DNA of 64,000 nucleotides. Origin: Phycisphaeraceae bacterium. Lineage in GTDB: Bacteria; Planctomycetota; Phycisphaerae; Phycisphaerales; UBA1924. The stretch covers positions 1,302,001 through 1,366,000 of the forward strand of contig JACKHC010000001.1 of assembly GCA_020639235.1 (NCBI GenBank). The letters are read 5' to 3'. The notes under the pieces were generated by a model. The model worked only from the letters and a program-made list of their open reading frames with translations, was not told where the DNA came from and made no database searches. Below are positions 1 to 9,201 of the stretch, in pieces (the first letter of the stretch is position 1; each line of letters starts with the position of its first letter). A program made the translations under genes and the position numbers.

Positions 1-15
1 CCCTCGTGCTCCGAT

Positions 16-2031
16 CTACGCGCCGACCATCAACGCGACGCGGTACGCAACGAACGCCGCGCCGTACGCCACCCCGGTCATCCACGCGAACTGCACGCCC
101 GCCCACCGCCAGCCGCCCGCTTCCCGCGCTGTCACCGCGAGCGTCGGCAGACACTGCATCGCAAGCACATAGTAAACCAATAAAGACCACGCCGCCGCCG
201 CCGTGAACACAGGCGTCTCGCCGTCGTCCCGCGTCACCTGCGAGAACCGCTCCGCGAGCGTCTCCGATGACATCTCCTCCCCCTCCTCGCCCAAGGTCAC
301 CACCGCCATCGTCGCGACAAACACCTCCCGCGCCGCGAAACTCGTCATCACGCCGATCGACAACCGCCAGTCATACCCCAGCGGCGCGAACACCGGCTGC
401 ACCGCCCGCCCCATCCGCCCCGCGTAACTCCGCGAGACCGCCTGCGACGCCTCCAGTCGATCCGCACGATCAACGAGCGCCGCCGTGTCCTCGGGCGTCG
501 CCGCCGCCCCCGCCCGCGCCCGCAAGTCCGCAACTTGCTGCGTCGCCTCAACCTTCGGGAATGAACCGAGCCACCACAGCACGATGCTGATCGCCAGGAT
601 CACCGTCCCCGCCTTCTTCACAAACACCATCGATCGGTCGTACGCGCTGAGCAGCGCCGTTCGCAGACTCGGCACCTTGAACGAAGGCAACTCCAGGACC
701 ATCGCCCGCGGCTTGCCCCGCAGAATCGTCCGCCGCGCGATCAGCGCGCTCATCAGCCCCGCCGCCAGACCCAGCGCATAGCAACCGGAGAATGCCAGCG
801 CCGCCATCCCGGGGCGACCGTAGAACAGCATCGTCGTCAGAACCACATACACCGGTATCCGCGCCGAACAGGTCATAAACGGCGCCACCAGAATCGTCGC
901 CAGCCGCTGCCGCCGATCCGGAATCCCTCGCGCCGACATGATCCCCGGAAGCGCGCACGCATGACTCGATAACAGCGGCATGAACGCGTGACCCGGAAGC
1001 CCGAACGGCCGCAATACACGATCCATCAGGAAGGCCGCACGCGCCAGATAACCCGTGTCCTCGAGCAGCGAGAGCAGGAAAAACAACAGCGCGATCTGCG
1101 GCACAAACACGAGCGTCGATCCCACGCCCGCCACGACACCGTCCGAAATCAAATCCCCGATCAACCCCTCCGGCAACACGCCCTTGAGAAACCCGCCCGC
1201 GTGCGCGAAGGTCAACTCCAGCAGGTCCATCGGCACCGTCGCCAGCCGGAAGATCACCCAGAACAAGCCGGTCATCACCGCCGCAAACACGATCAGCCCG
1301 AGAACGGGGTTCGTCAGCACCGAGTCAAGACGATCCGTCAGCGGATCATGCGCATGCGATGAGTCCGCCGAGTCGCTCGAAGCCACCCGCGCGTACACCT
1401 GATCCGCCCACCGCTCCAACCCGGCGACATCGCCCGGCGGCGTCCGGTTCGGCACCCGCGCAGCGCCCAGCGCCGAGCGAATCGCATCCACACCGACGCC
1501 ACGCCGCGCATCGCTCGCAACAACATCGCACCCCAGCGCATCACTCAGCGCATCCGTATCGATATGCAACGCCCGCGCGTGCGCCAGGTCAACCATGTTC
1601 GCCACGACAACCGTCGGCAACCGCCGCCGCAGCACCTCGCCCGCCAGCACCAGGTTCCGCGCCAGATTCGTCGCATCAAGCACCACGCACACCGCGTCAG
1701 GCGGCGCAACCTCCTCCCCGCTCGGCGCCGCCTCACCCGCGAGCACATCCCGGCACACCGACGCCTCCGACTGCGCCAGCTCGAGAGAATAAATCCCCGG
1801 CAGATCGATCAACTCAACAACCGCATCCCCGATGCGTGTGTGCCCCACCCGCGCTGTCTGCGTCGTGCCCGGAAAGTTCGAGGTCTTGGCACGCACGCCG
1901 CAAAGCCGATTGAACAGCGTCGTCTTGCCCGTGTTCGGATTCCCCAGCAGCGCGATCCGCCGCGCACCAGTGGCCGAGGCGTCACGATCGCCGCCCGCCT
2001 CACCCGGTACCGTCTCGCAATCGTGCTCCAC
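16..2031 (-). CDS. feoB: Ferrous iron transporter FeoB
   Basis: GTP-dependent inner-membrane permease that imports Fe(II). The 671-residue product begins with a G domain: P-loop GNPNTGKT (residues 30-37), G3 DLPG (76-79) and G4 NMVD (145-148). A long polytopic region follows, with the family's conserved Cys/Gly stretch (CALPGIMSARG). The length is slightly below most FeoB proteins (about 700-770), mainly because the linker regions are short. The start is a GTG 6 bp after the feoA stop, so the two are co-transcribed. The TAG stop at 16-18 is inside the window, so the gene is complete. No FeoC is visible. Family assignment is firm; Fe(II) specificity follows from the family and the feoA neighbour. 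Confidence 0.96.
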   Translation of the reverse strand: MEHDCETVPGEAGGDRDASATGARRIALLGNPNTGKTTLFNRLCGVRAKTSNFPGTTQTARVGHTRIGDAVVELIDLPGIYSLELAQSEASVCRDVLAGEAAPSGEEVAPPDAVCVVLDATNLARNLVLAGEVLRRRLPTVVVANMVDLAHARALHIDTDALSDALGCDVVASDARRGVGVDAIRSALGAARVPNRTPPGDVAGLERWADQVYARVASSDSADSSHAHDPLTDRLDSVLTNPVLGLIVFAAVMTGLFWVIFRLATVPMDLLELTFAHAGGFLKGVLPEGLIGDLISDGVVAGVGSTLVFVPQIALLFFLLSLLEDTGYLARAAFLMDRVLRPFGLPGHAFMPLLSSHACALPGIMSARGIPDRRQRLATILVAPFMTCSARIPVYVVLTTMLFYGRPGMAALAFSGCYALGLAAGLMSALIARRTILRGKPRAMVLELPSFKVPSLRTALLSAYDRSMVFVKKAGTVILAISIVLWWLGSFPKVEATQQVADLRARAGAAATPEDTAALVDRADRLEASQAVSRSYAGRMGRAVQPVFAPLGYDWRLSIGVMTSFAAREVFVATMAVVTLGEEGEEMSSETLAERFSQVTRDDGETPVFTAAAAWSLLVYYVLAMQCLPTLAVTAREAGGWRWAGVQFAWMTGVAYGAAFVAYRVALMVGA

Positions 2032-2037
2032 CGCGCG

Positions 2038-2439
2038 TCAGCGCCCCGCGCCCGTGTCGTCCATCGCGATGATCACCCGCTCCGCGAGCGGCCGCGCAAG
2101 ACCGATCCGGCACGAACAGCCATGCCGGCCCAGCACCTGTACGATGCACGGCTCGCCCACCCGCGTCAGCCGCACCCGCGCATCGGGCCGAAGCCCCAGC
2201 GCCCGCAGCATCTCCCGGTCCTCTTCTTCTAGCCGGCCCCCGCACACCCGCCCCGTGTCGCCCACCCGCATCCGGGTCAGCCGCAACCGACGCACATGCA
2301 CCTCGGCCGCCGCTCCCGGCTCCGACGCCGCCTCCGCGCCCCCCTCCATGCCGCACGCGCACGAGTCCGCGACCGGGAGCGCCATCCGGTCGTCACGCAT
2401 CAGTTTGGCAGCCAGCGGGTCGGTCAAAGTCGGCTCCAA
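2038..2439 (-). CDS. feoA: FeoA-family iron transport accessory protein
   Basis: Small cytoplasmic SH3-like protein that partners FeoB. The C-terminal ~75 residues carry the FeoA pattern (RVGDTGRV, then MLRALGLRPDARVRL, then the Gly/Arg-rich last strand ending LARPLAERVIIA). With the TTG start at 2439 it is 133 residues, longer than the usual ~75-90, because of an extra N-terminal ~50 residues containing a CAC motif. I chose TTG because a GAGGGG Shine-Dalgarno sits 5 nt upstream. In-frame ATGs at 2400 and 2385 are possible alternatives and would give a more typical size. feoB begins 6 bp after its stop. Confidence 0.87.
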   Translation of the reverse strand: MEPTLTDPLAAKLMRDDRMALPVADSCACGMEGGAEAASEPGAAAEVHVRRLRLTRMRVGDTGRVCGGRLEEEDREMLRALGLRPDARVRLTRVGEPCIVQVLGRHGCSCRIGLARPLAERVIIAMDDTGAGR

Positions 2440-2460
2440 AAAGGCCCCTCAGAACCCAGG

Positions 2461-2488
2461 ATCCTACCCTCCCTGAGAATGAGTTGCA
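2461..2488 (-). promoter_or_regulatory. feoAB promoter region with Fur-box-like dyad
   Basis: On the plus strand, 2474-2488 reads TGAGAATGAGTTGCA. It matches 11 of 14 defined positions of the 7-1-7 Fur motif TGATAAT-N-ATTATCA. On the minus strand a TAGGAT -10-like hexamer lies at 2466-2461, about 20 nt before the feoA start. A repressor bound at the dyad would cover the region just upstream of that -10. The position fits iron repression of feoAB, but the match is imperfect and the call is an inference. Confidence 0.4.
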
Positions 2489-2578
2489 ATTACATCCGAA
2501 GCAACCGATCCCACCGGAATCCACCGAGGGAGACCGCCGCAAGGACCTCACGAGCACCGCTACCCACAGGGGCAGGAG

Positions 2579-4930
2579 CTAGTTCTTCTTCTGATCCGCG
2601 CCCAACTCTTCCCGCAACTGGTTCAGCCGCTCACGGAACGGATCATTCACCGCGTCCATCTCCGACGGGTTCTCCACCACATGCGGCGTGATGAAAATCA
2701 CCAGTTCCGTCTTCGTCGAGGTCGTCTCGCGAGACTTGAAGATCTCTCCCAGAATCGGGATGTCGCCCAGCAGCGGGATCTTCCGCACCAGTTCCGAGTC
2801 CTCATCCCGCAGGATGCCCGAGATCACGATCGTCTGACCGTCCTTCACGATCAACTGCGTCGTCGTCTCGCGCCGGTCCACAATGAACGCCCCGTTCGGC
2901 GCCAACTGCGGCGCGATCGATGACAACTCAACGTTCACCCGAAGATCAACATCCCGGTTGATCGTGATCCGGGGCCGCGCCCGCAACTGGATGCCCACCG
3001 CCCGATAGTCAAACGACTGCGTCAACCCGCCTTGGTCCGTCGTCTGCGCATCCACAACGAACGGGATGTCCTGCCCGTCGAAGAACTCCGCCTCCTGGTT
3101 GTCGCTCGTGAACACACGCGGCTCTGACAGAATGTTCACATCTGTCTTCTCCGCCAGCGCCTGCAGAATCACATTCACATTCGCGCTCAGGTCCAGCACC
3201 GAAGTGTCGAACAAATCGCCGAAGATCCCATTCTCCTGAGCCGTGGAGTTCAGACCGATCGAGAGCGAGTTGTCCGAGTTGGTCGGGTTGATCGACTCGC
3301 TCGACCACCGCAGCCCCAGCGCCGTCGAGTCGTCGCGCGAAACCTCCGCGATCACCGCCTTGATGAACACCTGACGCCCCGGACGGTCAAGATCGTCGAT
3401 CATGTCCACAACGCTCTGTTTGTACTCCGGCGGCGAGAGCACCATCACCGCGTTCTGACGCCACACCGGCACGATACGAATCCGCCCGACAAGGTTCGAA
3501 GAACCCCGGTTGTCCTGCGGCTCCCGCGCACGCTGCCACCAGAAGGTCATCGTGTCGGGCGTCTCCTCCGCCGCCGCCGTGTCCGTCGTCGCGTCCTGCG
3601 CAAAGGGGCTCGATGTCGCGCTGTTCGCCGACAACCCCGTCTCGCTCCGGCGAATCTGCGCCAGCGTGCTCTCTGTAGCAAGCAGCGCGTTCAACTGCTC
3701 CGCCAACTCCTCCGCCGACGCGTGCTTCAACTCAACAATCTCGGGCAACCCGATCGACTGCGGCTGGTCCACACCCGCGATGATCTCGTCAATCACAAAC
3801 AGATTGTCCGGGCTCTTACTGATCACAACCAGCCGACCCGCCTCCGGAATCGCCTGGAACGAGAACTGCCCCGCCAACCGCCCCACACCCTGGCTCGACT
3901 GCGCACCACCCTGCGTATTCGTGGGTGTCCCGAACAACCCCTCCAGCAGGTCCCGCACCTTGATCGGGTCCGAGTTCTTCAGGTCGTAGATCTTCGGAAC
4001 GACCGCCTCCTGCGGCAAGGGCTGATCCCATACATTCTCGATCTGCCCGCGAATCTGATCGATGATCTTCTGCTCCGCAAGCACCGTCACCGAGTTCTGC
4101 TGCGTATTCGAAGTCACGCGCAGATTCGCGGAAGTCGCCGCGCCCGTGTTCGCCTCGCCCTGGTCGCCCCGGCCCCGATTCTGAAAGAACCGCGCCATCT
4201 GCTGCTGCTGCTGCGTGTTCTGCCGCGAGTTCTCGCTCTCGTACAACTCCTTGATATTCTCCGCGATCGACTCCGCGTCCGCGTACCGCAACCGGAAGGT
4301 ATCCGTCACCAACGCCGCCGAACCGGGCTGATCGAGCGACGAAATCACCTGCTCCATCCGCTGGAGCAGCGCCATTGTCCCCCGCACCACGATCTGGTTC
4401 GACTCCTCGTCCACCGTCATCTTCGCGTAGTCGGGCACAAAGTCCTTGAGCGCCTCGCCGAGCGTCTTGGCCGTCGAGTTGTCAAGCCGATAAATCTTCT
4501 CCGCCACCGTGCCGATGTCCTGACGGCCGATCACGCTCTCGTCCGGCCCGATGACCGGCACGTCATAACGCATCAGGTCAACCATGTCGCGCAACATGAT
4601 CAACTCTTCCGTCTCGATCACCGCGATGTCCAACTGACGCATCGCCAGAAACACCAGGTCCAGCGCCTTGTCCTGCGACAGCGGCTTGTCGTTGATGATC
4701 GTGATCTTCCGCTTCATCACCTCCGGCGCCGGAATCACAACTTTCCCCGTCGTCTCCACGATAAACGGCACCAGGTCCTCAACCACAACATCGTTGAACG
4801 CCAGCACCGTCGTCGAACCGTTCGTCTCCCGACGACCCGGCGCACCCCCGTTCTGTGCCGGAGCGAAATCCGCAGCCAAACCGATCGCAAGCGAAACGCA
4901 CGCCAGTAGTGTCGAAGCGCGGTAGTTCAT
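2579..4930 (-). CDS. gspD: Type II secretion outer-membrane secretin GspD
   Basis: Forms the outer-membrane gate of the type II secretion system. The 783-residue product has a signal peptide (first ~25 residues, ending DFAPAQ), tandem N0/N1-N3 ring-forming domains (N0 from about residue 40, beginning TVLAFNDVVVEDLVPF), a Gln/Arg-rich low-complexity loop inside an N domain (QQQQQ near residue 240), and a C-terminal secretin domain (VFIKAVIAEVSRDD; LSEPRV; VISGILRDE; KIPLLGDIPILGEIFKS; ending VIFITPHVV). It is last in the gsp operon, overlapping the upstream gene by 4 bp (ATGA). A pilotin is not recognisable nearby. The family is certain. Confidence 0.95.
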   Translation of the reverse strand: MNYRASTLLACVSLAIGLAADFAPAQNGGAPGRRETNGSTTVLAFNDVVVEDLVPFIVETTGKVVIPAPEVMKRKITIINDKPLSQDKALDLVFLAMRQLDIAVIETEELIMLRDMVDLMRYDVPVIGPDESVIGRQDIGTVAEKIYRLDNSTAKTLGEALKDFVPDYAKMTVDEESNQIVVRGTMALLQRMEQVISSLDQPGSAALVTDTFRLRYADAESIAENIKELYESENSRQNTQQQQQMARFFQNRGRGDQGEANTGAATSANLRVTSNTQQNSVTVLAEQKIIDQIRGQIENVWDQPLPQEAVVPKIYDLKNSDPIKVRDLLEGLFGTPTNTQGGAQSSQGVGRLAGQFSFQAIPEAGRLVVISKSPDNLFVIDEIIAGVDQPQSIGLPEIVELKHASAEELAEQLNALLATESTLAQIRRSETGLSANSATSSPFAQDATTDTAAAEETPDTMTFWWQRAREPQDNRGSSNLVGRIRIVPVWRQNAVMVLSPPEYKQSVVDMIDDLDRPGRQVFIKAVIAEVSRDDSTALGLRWSSESINPTNSDNSLSIGLNSTAQENGIFGDLFDTSVLDLSANVNVILQALAEKTDVNILSEPRVFTSDNQEAEFFDGQDIPFVVDAQTTDQGGLTQSFDYRAVGIQLRARPRITINRDVDLRVNVELSSIAPQLAPNGAFIVDRRETTTQLIVKDGQTIVISGILRDEDSELVRKIPLLGDIPILGEIFKSRETTSTKTELVIFITPHVVENPSEMDAVNDPFRERLNQLREELGADQKKN

Positions 4931-5493
4931 TCCGAATCATCCCCGTTGTCGTTGGTGGTTTCCTCGACCCGATCCTTCTCAAGGAACCGGTCCGTATTGC
5001 GAACAAACAGCGGCACATCGAACTCGACACCCTTCCACTCAAGACGCGCCGACCACGGCGGACTGACAGCGAGCACGCGTACTCCGTCCGACTCATCCCC
5101 GATCGCCACGATCTCGCCCGTATCGAACCACACCGTCTCGCCAAGAATCCCGATGATCTTCGCCCCGCCGTACCGGCTCGGGGGCGGGGGTGGCGGCGGC
5201 GGCGGCGGCGCATCACGAGGCGGGGGCGGCGGCGGCGGAGGCGGAGGGGGCGCAAACGGAATAAAGAACATCGATCGCCCGATCGCGCTCGCCTCGCGCG
5301 TCTTGTGCTCATCCGCAAACCGCGCAAGCGCCTTGTCCGTCGAACTCGTCTCGTCACCAACCGCGGGCACGCCCGTCAGCGCATCGCCGATCACCGGCAA
5401 AACGCTCGAAACGAACGAAACACCCAGCACGGTCATCCCGCCCAGCGCGATCACGCCCGGCAATCCCAATCTCGATGCGGCGCCAAGTTCCAT
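4927..5493 (-). CDS. GspC-like inner-membrane protein with polyproline linker
   Basis: The 188-residue product has one N-terminal membrane helix (about 10-36), a short helical stretch, a linker of 11 prolines, Arg-Asp-Ala and 10 more prolines (residues 82-105), and a small beta domain (GAKIIGILGETVWFDTG... to about 165). The last part resembles the homology region of GspC/PilP, which contacts the secretin N0 domain. It lies between the gspM-like gene and gspD, where a connector would be expected, so I infer a GspC-type bridge. The start is the ATG at 5493, overlapping the upstream stop (TGATG). An upstream in-frame extension would run through the gspM-like gene and is unlikely. Sequence similarity to GspC is weak, so the role is inference. 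Confidence 0.65.
   Translation of the reverse strand: MELGAASRLGLPGVIALGGMTVLGVSFVSSVLPVIGDALTGVPAVGDETSSTDKALARFADEHKTREASAIGRSMFFIPFAPPPPPPPPPPPRDAPPPPPPPPPPSRYGGAKIIGILGETVWFDTGEIVAIGDESDGVRVLAVSPPWSARLEWKGVEFDVPLFVRNTDRFLEKDRVEETTNDNGDDSE
5179..5250. repeat. GGC/CCG-rich polyproline-coding simple repeat
   Basis: Two runs of proline codons (11, at 5218-5250, and 10, at 5179-5208) separated by Arg-Asp-Ala codons, in the GspC-like gene. Codons are mostly CCG with CCC, CCT and CCA interruptions. That argues for selection on polyproline rather than recent slippage. Confidence 0.9.
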
Positions 5494-6101
5494 CACGCAC
5501 CCTCCGCCGACGCACGCTTCTGAATCGACCACGCCTCGACCGAGATCGTCGCCTGCACCCGACGCCCCTCCGTCGACTTCCTCAGCACAACCCGCGGCAC
5601 GCTCGTCACCTCGGGCGAACGCTCCAGCTCCGCGATCACCTCCATCGCCAGGTCCGGATCGCACTCGAACTTGAGTTCCATCTCAAGCCGGTGCAACTCC
5701 TCATCCGCGCCAAGCGCGCCGCTCATCGCCTCGCGCGACACGCGCCCCTCCGTCCGCCGATCAAGCGACCACCCCGCCGGCACGCTCATGTCCGTGAACA
5801 CCCGGTCGATCCGGTCCCGCAGCGCCGACTGCATCTCGCTCGCATCGCCCGGAACATGCACATCACCGAACCACGCGGCCCGCTCGCGAATCCCCAGCAG
5901 CACCTCGTCGCGCCGCTCCAGTTCACGCACCCGCTCGTCCAGACCCGCCCGCAGTTCATCCGCCCGCACGGAGACCACCGCGCCGTAGTCCATCACCGGT
6001 TCAACAACCGCGAAGTAGCCCACGACAAAGGCCACACCCCACAACGCCCACCGCGCTGCCCGGGGCAACTTCGCATACATCTCGCGCAAACGACTCATCA
6101 T
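5493..6101 (-). CDS. GspM-like type II secretion assembly protein
   Basis: The 202-residue bitopic protein has a short cytoplasmic N terminus, one membrane helix (about 17-35), a charged coiled-coil stretch (about 45-70) and a small periplasmic alpha/beta domain. This is the layout of GspM/PilO, which joins GspL in the inner-membrane platform. Operon position (directly after the GspL-like gene, overlapping it by 4 bp, and before the GspC-like gene) is the main support. Sequence motifs in this family are weak, so PilO-like is an equal description. It starts with tandem ATG codons. Confidence 0.7.
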   Translation of the reverse strand: MMSRLREMYAKLPRAARWALWGVAFVVGYFAVVEPVMDYGAVVSVRADELRAGLDERVRELERRDEVLLGIRERAAWFGDVHVPGDASEMQSALRDRIDRVFTDMSVPAGWSLDRRTEGRVSREAMSGALGADEELHRLEMELKFECDPDLAMEVIAELERSPEVTSVPRVVLRKSTEGRRVQATISVEAWSIQKRASAEGA

Positions 6102-7861
6102 GCACCCCCCGCGTTGCGCGCGTGCTCACGCAGTCGGTTCACTTCGTCCCGAAGCCGCGTGCGCTCCTCCTCGGTAGCCGCCGCCGACGCGGCCCGGCTC
6201 CGCTTGGCGACCTCGCGCATCGCATCGAGCTTCGTCATCGCCTCGATCTCAGCGTCCGTCAGCGCCGCGGGAACCTCAACCGTCTCCGTCCGATCCGTCG
6301 CCTCACCCGTGAAGGTCGGCCCGCCCGATCGCTCCCGCGTCCGCGAACGCGAAGACGACCCGCCGCCATCACCATCGCCGTCGTCCCCCGATGCGACCGC
6401 GCCGCTCGAGCCGCCCGTGTAGCCGCGGGCACGCTCGCCGTACAGCCGCACCGCCAGCGTGTCATCCGAGAAGTCCTCGATCCCACGCGCCGCCGCGAAT
6501 GGACGAAGCACCTCCGCCTCGATGCGGTACTCCAACTTCCCGCCCTCTGTCGATCGTGTCTGCATCAACTGCGCATTGGTGAAGACGCCCGAGTCGTTGA
6601 GCGTCGCCACCGCCTTGTTGGCCAGTTCCAGTGACTTCGCCTCGCCGCGCACCTGCACCCGCGTCCCGCGGTCCATCGTGATCGACTCGACCTCCATCCC
6701 CACGCCCAGCGCGCCCCCCAGGTCACTGAGCAACTTCGTCATCGGCCACCGGCGCTTCACCAGCTCATCCAGGAACGCCGAGCGAAGATCCAGCTCCGAC
6801 GCCGACTCCCGCCCCTCCAACTGCCGATCGATCGACGCGAGCTTCCCGTTGAGCACCGCAACGCGCACAGCGTTCATCCCGATCGGCAACACCAGCGCCA
6901 GCAGCAGCGCCCCGATCGCGGCACCGATCGCGTGCGCAGGATCGGACAACCAATCGAGGCCCCGCGCAACCGCCGACCTCCGCTGCCGCCGCGCCTCACT
7001 CGCCAGCGAGTACAGACCCATCGCCGACGCGTCCGCGCGTCCCGCGCCCAGCGCAGCGCCCAGCGCCACGCCGTACTCATCGAGCCATCGATCGCCACGC
7101 GCCGCCGCCGAGAACTCTTCGAGGAGCGCCCGCCGCGACTCCGCACTCAGGCACACGCTCGCCGGCTCGCGAACCTCCCCCGAAAGATCAAACCACGACC
7201 CGAGTGAGCCGCGCGTCTCGTCAACCGCGTGATCCACGATTGAACGCCACGCCTCCGGCTCCGCGTCGTGCTCGCGCATCGTCCGCGCCACCGATGACGA
7301 ACCGTTCACCGCGAACACCGCGATCGATCCGCCCGCCCGGTCCGCGTACAGCGCCTGACCCGAAGCACCATCCGACACCAGCGCCGACAGCGCCACGATC
7401 TCGCTCGTCCAGCGCTCCCTGGCCGCGTCGATAACCGGCTCGTCGCTCTCGCCGATCCACGCCAGGATGAGCCCATTCCGGCGCCCCGGGCCCGCCGATC
7501 CGCCCACAACCCCCGCGCCGCGCCTGTGCGCGGGCGCCGCGCCGGGCAACTGCGCCTCCGCCAGCAACGCCGCAGCATTGGCCATCTCCGCCGCGGAGCC
7601 CGTCGGAATCTCAACCAGTCGGCACACCGTCCGCGCCGCCGGCGCGACCCGAATCAGCCGCTCGATCTTGTGCCGCGACACCGCCGCCCGCGCCGCCGCG
7701 ACATCGCCGAAGCCGATCGACTCCGCGTGCACGACCCGCCGCCGACCGTTCTCCTGATCGACAACGACGAAGCGCCACTTCTCGCCCTGCCGGTGCAGCG
7801 CGCCCACCCGCGACTTCGCACCCGCTTCACTCGCCCGTGTTGTCCCAGAAAGTCTGCTCAT
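6098..7861 (-). CDS. GspL/PilM-PilN-like assembly protein
   Basis: The 587-residue product combines an N-terminal cytoplasmic region resembling the actin-like fold of GspL/PilM (about 1-290), a membrane helix (about 311-330), and a periplasmic ferredoxin-like domain of the PilN type (the segment ELANKAVATLNDSGVF is typical). In the type II system GspL ties the GspE ATPase to the inner-membrane platform. A low-complexity Gly/Ser/Asp linker and a coiled coil rich in Arg and Glu form the C-terminal ~110 residues, beyond the usual GspL end. The start ATG at 7861 overlaps the gspK stop (TGATG). The actin-like part is divergent, so domain limits are approximate. Confidence 0.75.
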   Translation of the reverse strand: MSRLSGTTRASEAGAKSRVGALHRQGEKWRFVVVDQENGRRRVVHAESIGFGDVAAARAAVSRHKIERLIRVAPAARTVCRLVEIPTGSAAEMANAAALLAEAQLPGAAPAHRRGAGVVGGSAGPGRRNGLILAWIGESDEPVIDAARERWTSEIVALSALVSDGASGQALYADRAGGSIAVFAVNGSSSVARTMREHDAEPEAWRSIVDHAVDETRGSLGSWFDLSGEVREPASVCLSAESRRALLEEFSAAARGDRWLDEYGVALGAALGAGRADASAMGLYSLASEARRQRRSAVARGLDWLSDPAHAIGAAIGALLLALVLPIGMNAVRVAVLNGKLASIDRQLEGRESASELDLRSAFLDELVKRRWPMTKLLSDLGGALGVGMEVESITMDRGTRVQVRGEAKSLELANKAVATLNDSGVFTNAQLMQTRSTEGGKLEYRIEAEVLRPFAAARGIEDFSDDTLAVRLYGERARGYTGGSSGAVASGDDGDGDGGGSSSRSRTRERSGGPTFTGEATDRTETVEVPAALTDAEIEAMTKLDAMREVAKRSRAASAAATEEERTRLRDEVNRLREHARNAGGA

Positions 7862-9201
7862 CACCGGACCACATACTCCGAGATGACCACCGGAAGGTGA
7901 TCCGCCTGAATCGTCGCCACGATCTCGACCTCGATCCCCGTCGCCTCGTCCAGTCCCCGGCACGAAACGCGGTACGCGTTGCTCTGCACATCGATGTACT
8001 GCGCCAGAAACGCCGTCTGCTGCGCACCGACGATCTCCGCGAGATCCATGATATTCGCAAACCCGTTCGCACGGCTCTGCCGCGCCGTCCACAACAGGTC
8101 CGCCAGCGCCGATCCCTGCAGGTCGCCGAACACCTCCAGGTAATCAAGCGTCTGCCGCCGGCATGTATTGATGTTCACCCGCCCCGGGATCGGCCCGTCG
8201 CTCTCGATATTCATCGTCGTGTTATCGAGCAGATCGATCAGCTGCTCGTTGTCCAGGTTCGTCACCGCCTGCGCCGCCTGCCCGAGCACCCCGTCCTGCT
8301 GCGCGATCTGGCGCAACGGGGTCTGGATGAAGTCCGTCATCGCCGCCTCGCCCGCCTGCGCGTGCGCCAGAATCGCCTGCGCCTGGATCGGCGTCAGCCC
8401 CTCTACAGCCGCGATCAACTGCTCGCTCGACGCCTCCGGCAACGAGACCATCGCCTCGCCGCGCGGGTTCAACCGGTTGTCAATGCTCCGCGTTGTCAGC
8501 CACTCGCTCCACCCCGCATCCAAGGTCCCGTCCGCATCATCCGGGGGCCACGACAAGTCCCCGTCGTCCTCGTTCGGGTCGAGCCGACCGTTCAGGTTCC
8601 AGTCCTCCCCCCGCACGAACTCGGGTTCGACGCCCGCAACCAACTCCAGCTCGCCCAGCGTCCGCATCCACGCGTTCCGCGGCTCATAGGGCGACAACAA
8701 CTGCGAGTAGAACCCCGCCTCCGCACCCAACTCCCGTACATCGTCGTCCGGATCCGTCCAGTCCAGAATCGCGTCCGCGACATCCTCCGTCATATTCGGG
8801 AGCAACATCAGGTCCTCGACCGTCATCCGATTGATGTTGATCTTCGCGTGCGCATCCTCAGCGCCCTCTCGATTCTCAGTGCCGAAAGCGTGCTCGATCG
8901 ACCACGAAGCACCCGTCAATGTCCCCGACGCAACCTCCGCCACATCGTCAATGCGCGTGTACGCCGACCCGCTCGGCTCGGACTCCAGATCGTTCGCCAT
9001 CCGCGCGATCGTCGCCTCCAGCCCCGCGCGTGCGGCCCAGGTCGCACGCACACGCGCCACCGCCTCGCGGCCGCCCATCGCTTGCCGATACGCGCTCGAT
9101 TGCAACGACACCAGAATCAGCGTCGCCGATCCCAGCGCCATCAGCACCAGCACCAGCGCAAACCCGCGCCGATCTGCCGCCAACCGTGCGCCCCGAGTCA
9201 C
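7861..9201 (-). CDS. gspK: Type II secretion minor pseudopilin GspK
   Basis: The 446-residue large minor pseudopilin that, with GspI and GspJ, caps the pseudopilus tip. It has a prepilin-type N terminus (RRGFALVLVLMALGSA, with GF processing around residue 13) followed by the GspK helical domain. Helix-hairpin-helix-like segments contain the family signatures (AKININRMTVEDLMLLPNM, then ILDWTDPDDD, and later GRVNINTCRRQTL). It overlaps gspJ upstream by 4 bp and the gspL-like gene downstream by 1 bp. The Asp-rich insertion near residue 220 (NLNGRLDPNEDDGD) looks like a calcium-binding loop. Confidence 0.92.
   Translation of the reverse strand: MTRGARLAADRRGFALVLVLMALGSATLILVSLQSSAYRQAMGGREAVARVRATWAARAGLEATIARMANDLESEPSGSAYTRIDDVAEVASGTLTGASWSIEHAFGTENREGAEDAHAKININRMTVEDLMLLPNMTEDVADAILDWTDPDDDVRELGAEAGFYSQLLSPYEPRNAWMRTLGELELVAGVEPEFVRGEDWNLNGRLDPNEDDGDLSWPPDDADGTLDAGWSEWLTTRSIDNRLNPRGEAMVSLPEASSEQLIAAVEGLTPIQAQAILAHAQAGEAAMTDFIQTPLRQIAQQDGVLGQAAQAVTNLDNEQLIDLLDNTTMNIESDGPIPGRVNINTCRRQTLDYLEVFGDLQGSALADLLWTARQSRANGFANIMDLAEIVGAQQTAFLAQYIDVQSNAYRVSCRGLDEATGIEVEIVATIQADHLPVVISEYVVR

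Noticed and set aside
5493..5664. N-terminal extension of the GspC-like protein to a start at 5664
   Set aside because: It would add a Gly/Asp-rich stretch read inside the GspM-like gene; the ATG at 5493 overlaps that gene's stop and leads straight into the membrane helix.
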